A stretch of 33,124 nucleotides of DNA from a virus. A program made the translations under genes and the position numbers. Positions 1-5,064 of the stretch are shown one piece after another. Location of the stretch: positions 1 to 33,124 of the IMG/VR virus record IMGVR_UViG_3300025110_000063; one strand, given 5' to 3'. The notes beneath the pieces are model-generated. The model saw only the letters and a program-made list of their open reading frames with translations, did no database searches and was not told the DNA's origin. Each line of letters opens with the position of its first letter. Positions within the stretch are counted from its first letter, which is position 1.

Positions 1-86
1 AAATCAAATATTTAGGATGATAAAATACTATGATTATAATTATAAACCTAATTATATTATAAATTAATTAAAATAAAATAAATGTT

Positions 87-115
87 TTGGAAATTAAAAT
101 ATTTATTTATAAAAT
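87..115 (+). promoter_or_regulatory. Putative early promoter, copy A
   Basis: TTGGAA at 87-92 and TAAAAT at 110-115 are separated by 17 bases and lie 25 bases before the regulator ATG at 141. The region is very AT-rich, so -10-like hexamers are common by chance. It occupies the same place as the better promoter of copy B at 31098-31126, but the -35 boxes differ. Confidence 0.4.
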
Positions 116-140
116 TGAAAAGAATTATAAAAGGAATTAT

Positions 141-362
141 ATGCAAAACAATATTAAACAAGTAATAAAAGAAAAAGGCATAAAACAGACTTATATCTGT
201 GAGAAACTTGGTATAAATGAGAGTGTACTATCTCTTATTATAAATAATAAACGTAAACCAAGCCAGGATAGGCTTCGTGCCTTAGCTAAAATTTTGAATG
301 TAAGTATAAAAACCTTATATCCAAATGTAGTATGTAAAAAAATAAACTATTATTATATATAG
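141..362 (+). CDS. Cro/CI-like XRE-family regulator (copy A)
   Basis: A 73-residue DNA-binding protein that is almost entirely one helix-turn-helix domain of the XRE/Cro type. The HTH is around residues 14-40, with GIKQTYICEKLGINESVLS as first and recognition helices, followed by the IINNKR and PSQDRLRALAKIL segments typical of the family. The start at 141 is preferred over an in-frame ATG at 87 because AAGGAATT precedes it and the homologue at 31153 begins at the same place. It is the first gene of the early operon and probably controls the operon. No divergent partner and no integrase are seen, so a lysogeny role cannot be claimed. It differs from the copy B protein at only about ten positions. 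Confidence 0.88.
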   Translation: MQNNIKQVIKEKGIKQTYICEKLGINESVLSLIINNKRKPSQDRLRALAKILNVSIKTLYPNVVCKKINYYYI

Positions 363-374
363 GAGAGTAAAAGA

Positions 375-941
375 ATGAATATGAAAGACTTAGCAAAGAA
401 GTATAATTTAACTAAAGACGATTACTGGCAGGAGTCGAGGAGTCAAAAATATATTATAACTCACGATGCGTGTCAAAAAATAGGTGATATGGAAGGTATT
501 ATATTTGGACCTCCACAAATACTCAACTCAGAACAAAGCTTCGTTAGAATGGTTATTTCTGCTAAAAAAGGAGAGGTTTTAATGTGGAGTATTGGCGAAG
601 CTGATACTAAAAACTGCAAGAACTTATATTTTGGAGCAATGGCAGAAAAAAGAGGTAAAGATAGAGTTATATTAAAACTTATAAATGCTTATGAGTATGG
701 TATATATTCTGATGTTGAAGCAGACGATTTTAAAAAGCCTAAATACGAACACCGAACAGAAGATCAAGCAAAAGAATTTGAGGAGCTGAAAGGACACCCT
801 GCTTTTGAGGGTCTTAAAAAGTTTTCTAATGATGAGTGGAGAAAATGTAATAGTATAAAAGACTATGAAGATGTTTTGGTAAGAATGAGAGCCGAAAGAG
901 ATAAGTTTGATAACATTACAGGAGAACATAATGATAATTAA
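375..941 (+). CDS. Candidate single-strand annealing/recombination protein of unrecognised family
   Basis: A 188-residue protein preceded by AGGAGAG. Notable segments are THDACQKIGDMEGIIFGPP near residues 29-48, IGEADTKNCKNLYF near 73-86, and AMAEKRGKDRVILKLINAY near 88-106, followed by an acidic EADDF. The AMAEKR...DRVILKL helix recalls the AETRAxGRAL helix of ERF- and Rad52-like annealing proteins, but the family is not identified from sequence alone. The functional argument is positional: in copy B exactly this slot, between the same two neighbours, holds a DUF1071 annealing protein (31396-32043). Its last codons overlap the start of the Zn-ribbon gene at 931. Role inferred, not shown. Confidence 0.5.
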   Translation: MNMKDLAKKYNLTKDDYWQESRSQKYIITHDACQKIGDMEGIIFGPPQILNSEQSFVRMVISAKKGEVLMWSIGEADTKNCKNLYFGAMAEKRGKDRVILKLINAYEYGIYSDVEADDFKKPKYEHRTEDQAKEFEELKGHPAFEGLKKFSNDEWRKCNSIKDYEDVLVRMRAERDKFDNITGEHNDN

Positions 942-1206
942 AGAACATTTGGACCAAAATGGTAGACCAGACCCTGTTGCACAATTAAAATATTGTTCAG
1001 AAAATAATTGTCCAGACTGCACTTATTGTTTATGTGCTTCAGATATGCTACGATTCACAAAACCTACCAAAAAGAAGCCGATTAAAGCAAAGATTATTGA
1101 AACTAAAGAAGCTAATGAATTTGATACTTTAGCTAAAAGGGTGGCTAATGTTGAGGATTTTGACCATCCACTTTATAAAGACGTTGTAAGATTGTTTTTA
1201 AAGTGA
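931..1206 (+). CDS. Small Zn-ribbon-like early protein (copy A)
   Basis: A 91-residue protein with a dense cysteine cluster near residues 23-36 (C-x5-C-x2-C-x2-C-x-C), probably metal-binding, followed by a basic KPTKKKPIKAK stretch and a conserved C-terminal DFDHPLYKD. An in-frame ATG at 907 exists, but 931 is chosen because GGAG lies just upstream at 921 and the copy B homologue starts there. The start overlaps the previous gene's stop by 11 bases, indicating translational coupling. The first two thirds are almost identical in DNA to 32033-32240, while the region after residue 58 has diverged and copy B has an insertion. Family and function unknown. Confidence 0.8.
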   Translation: MIIKEHLDQNGRPDPVAQLKYCSENNCPDCTYCLCASDMLRFTKPTKKKPIKAKIIETKEANEFDTLAKRVANVEDFDHPLYKDVVRLFLK

Positions 1207-1343
1207 GAAAAGCCGATTTTAATAAAATGAGAATAATTCTCTCTAAAGATAATAATGATGATTATATGTCAATGTCTGATGAAGATGTGTTATACGAGTT
1301 TGTTAAGCAGTTTGGAAATAAAATACCAAAAAGGGAGGTATAA
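1203..1343 (+). CDS. Small hypothetical protein, GTG start (copy A)
   Basis: A 46-residue ORF beginning with GTG that overlaps the previous stop as GTGA. The homologue at 32317-32466 uses ATG in the same ATGA overlap, which supports the GTG start. The shared core is RIILSKDNNDDYMS followed by LYEF(V/I)KQFGNK. Conservation of frame between diverged copies shows it is a real gene. It is acidic and soluble, with no recognisable domain. Confidence 0.7.
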   Translation: MRKADFNKMRIILSKDNNDDYMSMSDEDVLYEFVKQFGNKIPKREV

Positions 1344-1492
1344 TGGAAGCGATACAGATTAGATTTGAGTGTGAGCAATTTAAACAAAAAATGTTAGAAT
1401 TAAATCCTAATGTTATGATTGATTTTAGCGTATACGATATAAACGAACACCTAAGAGATATGGAGGGCAACAATGGAAACCAATCCAAATAG
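1343..1492 (+). CDS. Small hypothetical early protein (copy A)
   Basis: A 49-residue ORF starting in a TAATG overlap with the preceding gene, after AGGGAGG. It is homologous to 32468-32608: both have an N-terminal IR-E-C motif, a central MI-F-V-D segment and a shared DMEGNN near the end, while the middle is diverged. The GGAGGGCAAC coding for MEGN doubles as the ribosome binding site of the next gene at 1473, which explains why this end is conserved. Function unknown. Confidence 0.65.
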   Translation: MEAIQIRFECEQFKQKMLELNPNVMIDFSVYDINEHLRDMEGNNGNQSK

Positions 1493-1646
1493 TCTTGACG
1501 GAATAATAAACACTTTAGATTATTATGACCTCTGGTATAAGTGGTTTATAAAATGTTCAAATGTAAAAGAACAAGTAAAATTCAATAAAATGAATAAACA
1601 AGAACAATACAAATACTTAAAGGAGAAAGTAAATGAAAATAAGTAG
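1473..1646 (+). CDS. Small hypothetical early protein (copy A)
   Basis: A 57-residue ORF starting inside the previous gene, after GGAGGG, and ending 14 bases inside the next gene. It is rich in Tyr, Trp and Lys (DYYDLWYKWF, then EQYKYLKEKVNENK). The C-terminal KYLKEKVN matches QYKKEKVN in the copy B gene at 32601-32780, but the N-terminal parts are only weakly alike. The shared end corresponds to the ribosome binding site of the next gene. Function unknown. Confidence 0.6.
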   Translation: METNPNSLDGIINTLDYYDLWYKWFIKCSNVKEQVKFNKMNKQEQYKYLKEKVNENK

Positions 1647-1920
1647 AATGACTAAAGGAGAATGGTCTAAAATAAGAGCATTTTTTGATTTAGAAACAGA
1701 AGATGGTTTTACACTTAAAGGTTTTAAAATAGTTGAAGGTAGTAGTGGTTTATTTGTCGGCTTTCCTAATCAGAAAAACAAAGATGGCGAATACAATGAT
1801 ACTATCTTTGCAAGTAAAGAGCTAAAACAAAAAGTGAATCAATTAGCACTTGAACACTATAATCAAGGCGAATCAACAAACCAAAGTGGATCATCACAAT
1901 CTGACGATATACCATTTTAA
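1633..1920 (+). CDS. SpoVG-like nucleic-acid-binding protein with an SSB-type DDIPF tail
   Basis: A 95-residue protein. Residues 1-72 resemble the SpoVG family, a small DNA/RNA-binding fold of Firmicutes: DGFTLKGFKIVEG, then GLFVGFPNQKNKDGEYND matching the family's GLFIAMPSRK-x-GE-x-D signature, and a late helix KELKQKVNQLALEHY. A Gly/Ser/Gln-rich linker follows and the protein ends in DDIPF, the tip by which bacterial SSB recruits repair and replication partners. Linker plus acidic tip is SSB architecture, so it is probably a phage single-strand-binding protein built on a SpoVG core. In copy B the same slot holds an unrelated protein with the same tail. Start after AAGGAGAAAGTAA. Confidence 0.7.
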   Translation: MKISRMTKGEWSKIRAFFDLETEDGFTLKGFKIVEGSSGLFVGFPNQKNKDGEYNDTIFASKELKQKVNQLALEHYNQGESTNQSGSSQSDDIPF

Positions 1921-1936
1921 ATAAGGGAGAAAAAGA

Positions 1937-2203
1937 ATGAGAACTACATCTATAATGGCTTATGATGAGCTTAAAATAAGTGGTAAGCAGCCAAAGCAAA
2001 AAGACATTATTTATTCAGTACTTAGAAAAAATGTGTCGCCAATGACATTGCAAGAGATATGTAATAAAACTGGTATGGCTATAAATTCAGTATCAGGTAG
2101 AGTTAATGACCTAAAGAAAGAAAATAGAGTTGTTGAATCTAAAAAAAGAAAGTGTTCTGTAACACGAAAATTAGTCACACCAGTTACGAGTTTAACTTTC
2201 TAA
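1937..2203 (+). CDS. Winged-helix DNA-binding protein (copy A)
   Basis: An 88-residue protein. Residues 23-66 (QKDIIYSVLRKN, MTLQEICNKTGMAINSVSGRVNDL and KKENRVVESKK) have the layout of a winged helix: three helices with recognition helix MAINSVSGRVNDL, then a short wing. The basic C-terminus RKLVTPVT is unusual. AGGGAGAAAAAGA precedes the start. Its first 38 codons are almost identical in DNA to 33011-33124. It could be an early regulator or a partner of the replication-initiator-like protein that follows directly. Function inferred from fold only. Confidence 0.7.
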   Translation: MRTTSIMAYDELKISGKQPKQKDIIYSVLRKNVSPMTLQEICNKTGMAINSVSGRVNDLKKENRVVESKKRKCSVTRKLVTPVTSLTF

Positions 2204-2698
2204 ATGTTGGAGATACTAATAAGAGAGGGTAAGGATAAGCAACCTAAATGGGTTGATATAGACACTTTGAGGAGTATGACGAGGAAGCCGAAAAAGTCAT
2301 CAACCCAACCTTCTCTTAAAAGTACAAAAGATTTTGAATTTTGGTGGGATTTATATGATAAAAAGACGACTAAGAAACAGACTTTAGCTTATTGGATCAA
2401 AAACATCACTAAAGAAGATATATATAAAATTATGCAACATACTAAGCATTATATTAAAGATAGAGAGAAAGTATATCGCAAAGACCCAGTAAGATATTTG
2501 AGAGATAAAGTATATGAAGATGAGATTATAAAAACAGAGAAAAAAATTGATTTAGATGAATATTATCCATTTGATAAAAGTGGCTCTGCAAGGCTTGGTA
2601 GATGTGCAAGTTGTAATGGGATAGTATTTGGTAATAAATTCACTATAGCAAAAGACGATAGTGATTGTTGTAAAGCAAAAATAAACAAATATAGGTAA
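2204..2698 (+). CDS. Replication initiator/helicase-loader-like protein
   Basis: A 164-residue protein starting immediately after the previous stop. Residues 44-106 (FEFWWDLYDKKTTKKQTLAYW, the ITKEDIYKIM helix, then KDPVRYLRDKVYEDE) match the module found at the end of many phage O-like replication proteins: FWxLYPKK, a helical stretch, and a P-x-x-YL-x-x-xxWED-like finish. A C-terminal CxxC (134-137) with a C155-C156 pair suggests a small zinc knuckle. No helicase, primase or polymerase was recognised in the window, so this is the best candidate for recruiting the host replisome. Assignment by motif, moderate confidence. Confidence 0.55.
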   Translation: MLEILIREGKDKQPKWVDIDTLRSMTRKPKKSSTQPSLKSTKDFEFWWDLYDKKTTKKQTLAYWIKNITKEDIYKIMQHTKHYIKDREKVYRKDPVRYLRDKVYEDEIIKTEKKIDLDEYYPFDKSGSARLGRCASCNGIVFGNKFTIAKDDSDCCKAKINKYR

Positions 2699-2700
2699 CT

Positions 2701-2838
2701 ATGGAAGATGAAATTTTAGTTAAAGTATTAAATAAAGATTTGCAAATAGCTATTCAAGCTTTAAAAGCTATTATAAACGAATCTAATGATTCTATAGCAG
2801 TTAAAATAGCTGAAGATACTTTAGAAATTATAAGTTAA
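2701..2838 (+). CDS. Small hypothetical helical protein
   Basis: A 45-residue ORF starting two bases after the previous stop. It is composed of aliphatic and acidic residues (LQIAIQALKAIINE, then AVKIAEDTLEII), consistent with two helices. No membrane segment and no domain recognised. It is followed at once by the structured leader at 2845-2898. Confidence 0.5.
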   Translation: MEDEILVKVLNKDLQIAIQALKAIINESNDSIAVKIAEDTLEIIS

Positions 2839-2844
2839 ACTCGC

Positions 2845-2898
2845 AGGGCAGGTAGATCATTCGCACAATGTCATATCCCTCCTTAGGATACTTGCCCT
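2845..2898 (+). promoter_or_regulatory. Predicted three-way-junction RNA leader 1
   Basis: AGGGCAGGTA (2845-2854) pairs with TACTTGCCCT (2889-2898). Inside it, CATT-CGCAC-AATG forms a small hairpin (2858-2870). A second hairpin, TATCC (2874-2878) with GGATA (2886-2890), carries the loop CTCCTTA, which resembles the anti-Shine-Dalgarno end of 16S rRNA. The two innermost pairs of the outer stem compete with this hairpin. The outer stem ends 8 bases before the GGAGA site of the gene at 2916. Pairings were found by eye. Confidence 0.5.
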
Positions 2899-2915
2899 CA
2901 AAATTGGAGAATAAA

Positions 2916-3134
2916 ATGAGAAAATGTAGCCATTGTAAGACAACTAAAGATATAAGTAGCTTTAACAGAGGTGGCGATAATAGAAGTTATATATGTGCAG
3001 AATGTCAAAAACTATATAGCCGTAATAAACAAGCCAAACAAAAGCAGAAAATTTTAGAGTGGACTAACAATGGTAAGTGCTGGTGGGTATATCAAAGTAT
3101 AATGGGAGATTTAACATTTTGGAAAAAGAGGTAA
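2916..3134 (+). CDS. Small zinc-finger protein
   Basis: A 72-residue protein with two CxxC knuckles, CSHC at residues 4-7 and CAEC near 29-32, separated by KTTKDISSFNRGG and followed by a Lys/Gln-rich helix (KLYSRNKQAKQKQKILEW). This is the layout of small phage and HNH-associated zinc-binding proteins, but no His-Asn-His catalytic residues are seen. The ATG at 2916 is preferred over one at 2868, because TTGGAGA lies at 2904-2910 and the longer version would start inside the RNA leader. Function unknown; nucleic-acid binding is plausible. Confidence 0.65.
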   Translation: MRKCSHCKTTKDISSFNRGGDNRSYICAECQKLYSRNKQAKQKQKILEWTNNGKCWWVYQSIMGDLTFWKKR

Positions 3135-3137
3135 ATA

Positions 3138-3440
3138 ATGCCGAACAAAAGTAAAGCTAAAGGTAATAGATTTGAAAGAGAAATTGTAGAAGCAGTAGAG
3201 CTTCACGAAATTAAATGTGTTCGTGCTTGGGGATCAAACGGAAAAGCATTTGGACACCACGAAGAAGTAGATATACTTATAGACAACAAGATTAAAGTTC
3301 AAGCTAAAGTTCGTAAGGCTTTGCCGAAATGGATAAGACCCTCTGAAAATGTAGATGTACAGATTATAAAAGAGGACAGAGGAAAGATGTATGTAGTACA
3401 AGAATTGAATGACTGGTTAATAAACATAAAGGAAAAATAA
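3138..3440 (+). CDS. Holliday-junction-resolvase-like PD-(D/E)XK nuclease
   Basis: A 100-residue protein resembling small phage and archaeal Hjc-like resolvases. GNRFEREIVEAVE (residues 9-21) supplies the N-terminal acidic residue, AWGSNG (30-35) the usual glycine turn, EEVDILI (42-48) the catalytic Asp, and VQAKVR (54-59) the second part of the core. In that last motif the usual ExK is QAK: the lysine is kept and the Glu position is Gln, as in some family members. It would resolve recombination intermediates or branched DNA before packaging, which fits its place among recombination genes. The function would depend on D45 and K57. Confidence 0.7.
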   Translation: MPNKSKAKGNRFEREIVEAVELHEIKCVRAWGSNGKAFGHHEEVDILIDNKIKVQAKVRKALPKWIRPSENVDVQIIKEDRGKMYVVQELNDWLINIKEK

Positions 3441-3700
3441 TGGGTATTTTTATAGACACACAAACAGAAGATAAGCAAGTATATGAAATTTTGTTAAGCG
3501 ATAATAAATGGTACAGAGCAAAACTTAACACATATATGATAATAGATGCTTTTGAAATAGGTTTTTATAATATCGATACCGAAAAATATTATCTACAGAC
3601 CGATATGGGTAAAGGTGTAAAAATTCATTTAGAAGATGGTTCTGAATTAATTTGTAAGCTTTCAGAAGTAAAAGCATTTAAGATAAAGTATAATAAGTAA
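3440..3700 (+). CDS. Hypothetical early protein
   Basis: An 86-residue protein starting in a TAATG overlap with the resolvase-like gene. It is predicted to be mostly beta (QVYEILLSDNKWYRAKL, FEIGFYNID, VKIHLEDGSELICKLSEV) and acidic. No motif or family recognised. Coupling to the nuclease gene suggests joint expression. Confidence 0.6.
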   Translation: MGIFIDTQTEDKQVYEILLSDNKWYRAKLNTYMIIDAFEIGFYNIDTEKYYLQTDMGKGVKIHLEDGSELICKLSEVKAFKIKYNK

Positions 3701-3701
3701 A

Positions 3702-3842
3702 ATGGGTAGAGTAACAGAATTTATTGATTTTATTAATAGGAAGCCTAAGCCTACACCATTAGAAATGAAAACAGAATATACTTCATTAACATTGACTTAT
3801 AAAATACAAGATATTAGAAAACAAAATTTAAAAAAGAGATAG
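3702..3842 (+). CDS. Small hypothetical basic protein
   Basis: A 46-residue ORF starting two bases after the previous stop. It begins MGRVTEFIDFINRKPKP and ends in a basic RKQNLKKR. Its stop codon lies inside the 5' strand of RNA leader 2, so translation of its end would disrupt that stem. No family recognised. Confidence 0.5.
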   Translation: MGRVTEFIDFINRKPKPTPLEMKTEYTSLTLTYKIQDIRKQNLKKR

Positions 3843-3905
3843 GTGGTGGGTTTTTATTCATTCTCCCAACCTTTAGCATTTCCCCTTTCTATGCACTATC
3901 TCTTT
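3833..3905 (+). promoter_or_regulatory. Predicted three-way-junction RNA leader 2
   Basis: AAAGAGATAG (3833-3842) pairs perfectly with CTATCTCTTT (3896-3905), a 10-bp closing stem. Within it, GGTGGG pairs with CCCAACC (one bulged A) around a U-rich loop, and GCAT (3876-3879) pairs with ATGC (3891-3894) around a pyrimidine-rich loop. The GGAGAA site of the gene at 3920 begins six bases after the closing stem, and an ATTCTCC segment at 3859-3866 could alternatively pair with it. The topology matches leader 1. Found by eye. Confidence 0.5.
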
Positions 3906-3919
3906 AAATTGGAGAAAAT

Positions 3920-4363
3920 ATGATTTATTTAGTTAATGCTGAAAATACAGATTTATATAAAATTGGTTACACATCTGTGGGTGCTGAAAACAGATTAAAA
4001 TCATTACAAACAGGAAGTCCACATAAACTTAATATTATCAAACAAACTGATGGTAGCATTTCAAAAGAAAAGTATATACAAAATTGGTTTTATTACAAGA
4101 AAAAACGAGGCGAGTGGTTTGAGTTTAATGATGATGATGTTAAGAATGTTATTGATATGATGTTAGATAAAAAAGAGCATTTAACAGAAAGTAAAATTAA
4201 AACAAAGTTATTATCATTTAGAACAAGTATCAACAATGATAAATATTTAAGAAAATTAATGGAAAGTGATGAACGAAGCATGTCGTACATTATATCTAAA
4301 ATGATTGAATATTTTAATAAACAAAATATCACAGATGTTAGAGATATAACGGAGAAAATATGA
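3920..4363 (+). CDS. MUG113/T5orf172-type GIY-YIG-like nuclease with helical C-terminal extension
   Basis: A 147-residue protein. Residues 1-82 fit the MUG113/T5orf172 branch of the GIY-YIG superfamily: IYLVNAENTDLYKIGYT replaces the GIY...YIG strands, ENRLKSLQTGSPHKL is the conserved arginine helix, and KEKYIQNWFYYKKKRGEWFEF holds the late Glu and the G-x-WF signature. Residues 95-147 (LRKLMESDERSMSYIISKMIEYF) look like a ribbon-helix-helix or other small DNA-binding segment not usual in this family. It probably cuts DNA during recombination, or acts as a homing or host-DNA nuclease. RBS TTGGAGAA follows RNA leader 2. Confidence 0.7.
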   Translation: MIYLVNAENTDLYKIGYTSVGAENRLKSLQTGSPHKLNIIKQTDGSISKEKYIQNWFYYKKKRGEWFEFNDDDVKNVIDMMLDKKEHLTESKIKTKLLSFRTSINNDKYLRKLMESDERSMSYIISKMIEYFNKQNITDVRDITEKI

Positions 4364-4509
4364 TTAAAAAAGAATTACACTTTGTATGGATAACTAAAGA
4401 CGGCAAGAGATTCTTAGATAGAGATGAAGCCGAGAAACATAATGACCTACTTATTGACCCAAAAGATATAGTGGATCAATGGTTAGATAGACTTAAAGGA
4501 GAAAAATGA
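4360..4509 (+). CDS. Small hypothetical protein
   Basis: A 49-residue ORF with a GGAGAA site, overlapping the nuclease stop as ATGA and the next gene as ATGA. It is charged (FVWITKDGKRFLDRDEAEKHN) with a C-terminal helix ending LDRLKGEK. No family recognised. Confidence 0.6.
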   Translation: MIKKELHFVWITKDGKRFLDRDEAEKHNDLLIDPKDIVDQWLDRLKGEK

Positions 4510-4625
4510 ATATAGTATTTGCATTATTATTAACCTCTGCTATGCTTGTAACTTTATTAGCAGTTATTTTAGAATCAATAGAAGTATATTATGATACGAA
4601 AGAGAGAATGACAAATGAAGATTAA
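4506..4625 (+). CDS. Small single-pass membrane protein
   Basis: A 39-residue ORF with one hydrophobic segment (residues 2-22, including ALLLTSAMLVTLLAVIL), followed by an acidic/basic tail. The start overlaps the previous stop (ATGA) and follows AAAGGAGAAAA. Together with the next, overlapping membrane ORF it forms a pair of tiny membrane proteins in the early operon. Lysis, exclusion or envelope roles are possible but unproven. Confidence 0.5.
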   Translation: MNIVFALLLTSAMLVTLLAVILESIEVYYDTKERMTNED

Positions 4626-4728
4626 TTGGTATAGTCTTATAAGTTATTTAACAATTATATTTTTAGGTTGTGCATTTTGGTATGCAGTAATAAGCCGATT
4701 TATAGAAGCATTTTCTAATCAAGGGTAA
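4615..4728 (+). CDS. Small single-pass membrane protein
   Basis: A 37-residue ORF overlapping the previous one by 11 bases in another frame. It has one hydrophobic segment (ISYLTIIFLGCAFWYAVI). The FLGC sequence is a poor lipobox, so lipoprotein processing is not supported. Function unknown. Confidence 0.45.
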   Translation: MKINWYSLISYLTIIFLGCAFWYAVISRFIEAFSNQG

Positions 4729-4730
4729 GG

Positions 4731-4770
4731 TATAGGTCAAGGCTTTTTCTTTTATAAATAGCCACCTATA
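4731..4770 (+). promoter_or_regulatory. Predicted stem-loop leader 3
   Basis: TATAGGT (4731-4737) pairs with ACCTATA (4764-4770). Directly inside, GGCT (4741-4744) pairs with AGCC (4760-4763), giving 11 bp with a CAA bulge and a U-rich 15-base loop. It fills the gap before the HNH gene at 4801. It is not followed by a uridine run at the base, so a classical terminator is unlikely. It is the third structured element in this operon. Confidence 0.5.
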
Positions 4771-4800
4771 AGCATAGTTTTTAACAAAAAAGGGTATTCT

Positions 4801-5064
4801 ATGAATACAAAGGATTATATTAAGTATATTAAGTCTAAACATTGTTTAGTGTGTGGGAGGTCGCCAGTAGACCCAGACCATTTAGAACATTTGGGTATGG
4901 GTGGAGCAAACAAGGGTGGTCTTAAAGATTACTCTTGTGTGCCTCTTTGCCGAAAACATCATACTGAAAGACACAATATAGGCATAAAAGACTTTGAATG
5001 GACTTATGGTATTAGTCTATGGAAAGAAGCATTTTATTTATTGAGAGGATATTTCGCAGAATGA
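4801..5064 (+). CDS. HNH-type nuclease-like protein (YbcO/DUF968-like)
   Basis: An 87-residue protein. CLVCG (residues 15-19) and CVPLC (46-50) provide a four-cysteine zinc site. DPDHLEHLG (24-32) supplies the first catalytic His, and RKHHTERHN (51-59) the following histidines. This is the compact HNH layout of phage proteins such as YbcO and DUF968 members, which replace or assist recombination nucleases. It sits beside a NinB-like gene, as in lambdoid nin regions. RBS is AAAGGG, weaker than its neighbours, and RNA leader 3 precedes it. Good structural match, moderate functional certainty. Confidence 0.75.
   Translation: MNTKDYIKYIKSKHCLVCGRSPVDPDHLEHLGMGGANKGGLKDYSCVPLCRKHHTERHNIGIKDFEWTYGISLWKEAFYLLRGYFAE

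Larger units (their letters stand above)
14..2050 (+). repeat. Early-region cassette, copy A of a diverged long direct repeat
   Basis: This stretch matches 31026-33124 in gene order and over large parts of its DNA. Near-identical blocks are the AT-rich leader, the Cro-like regulator, the first two thirds of the Zn-ribbon gene, the start of the following small gene, and the start of the winged-helix gene. Diverged or unrelated blocks are the gene at 375-941, the small genes at 1343-1646 and the gene at 1633-1920. The copies lie about 31,012 bp apart, a plausible genome length for a small siphovirus. Since they are not identical, this is not a simple circular-assembly overlap. Confidence 0.9.

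Noticed and set aside
87-140. Longer start for the first regulator
   Set aside because: The extension is Lys/Tyr/Asn-rich noise from AT-rich DNA, lies in the promoter, and is missing in the copy B homologue.
672-1022. ORF on the minus strand opposite the early operon
   Set aside because: It lies opposite two genes with ribosome binding sites and, for one, a conserved copy elsewhere. The product is hydrophobic and unrecognised.
5019-5060. Longer start for the NinB-like gene
   Set aside because: It would overlap the HNH gene by 46 bases, whereas ATG at 5061 gives an ordinary ATGA coupling.
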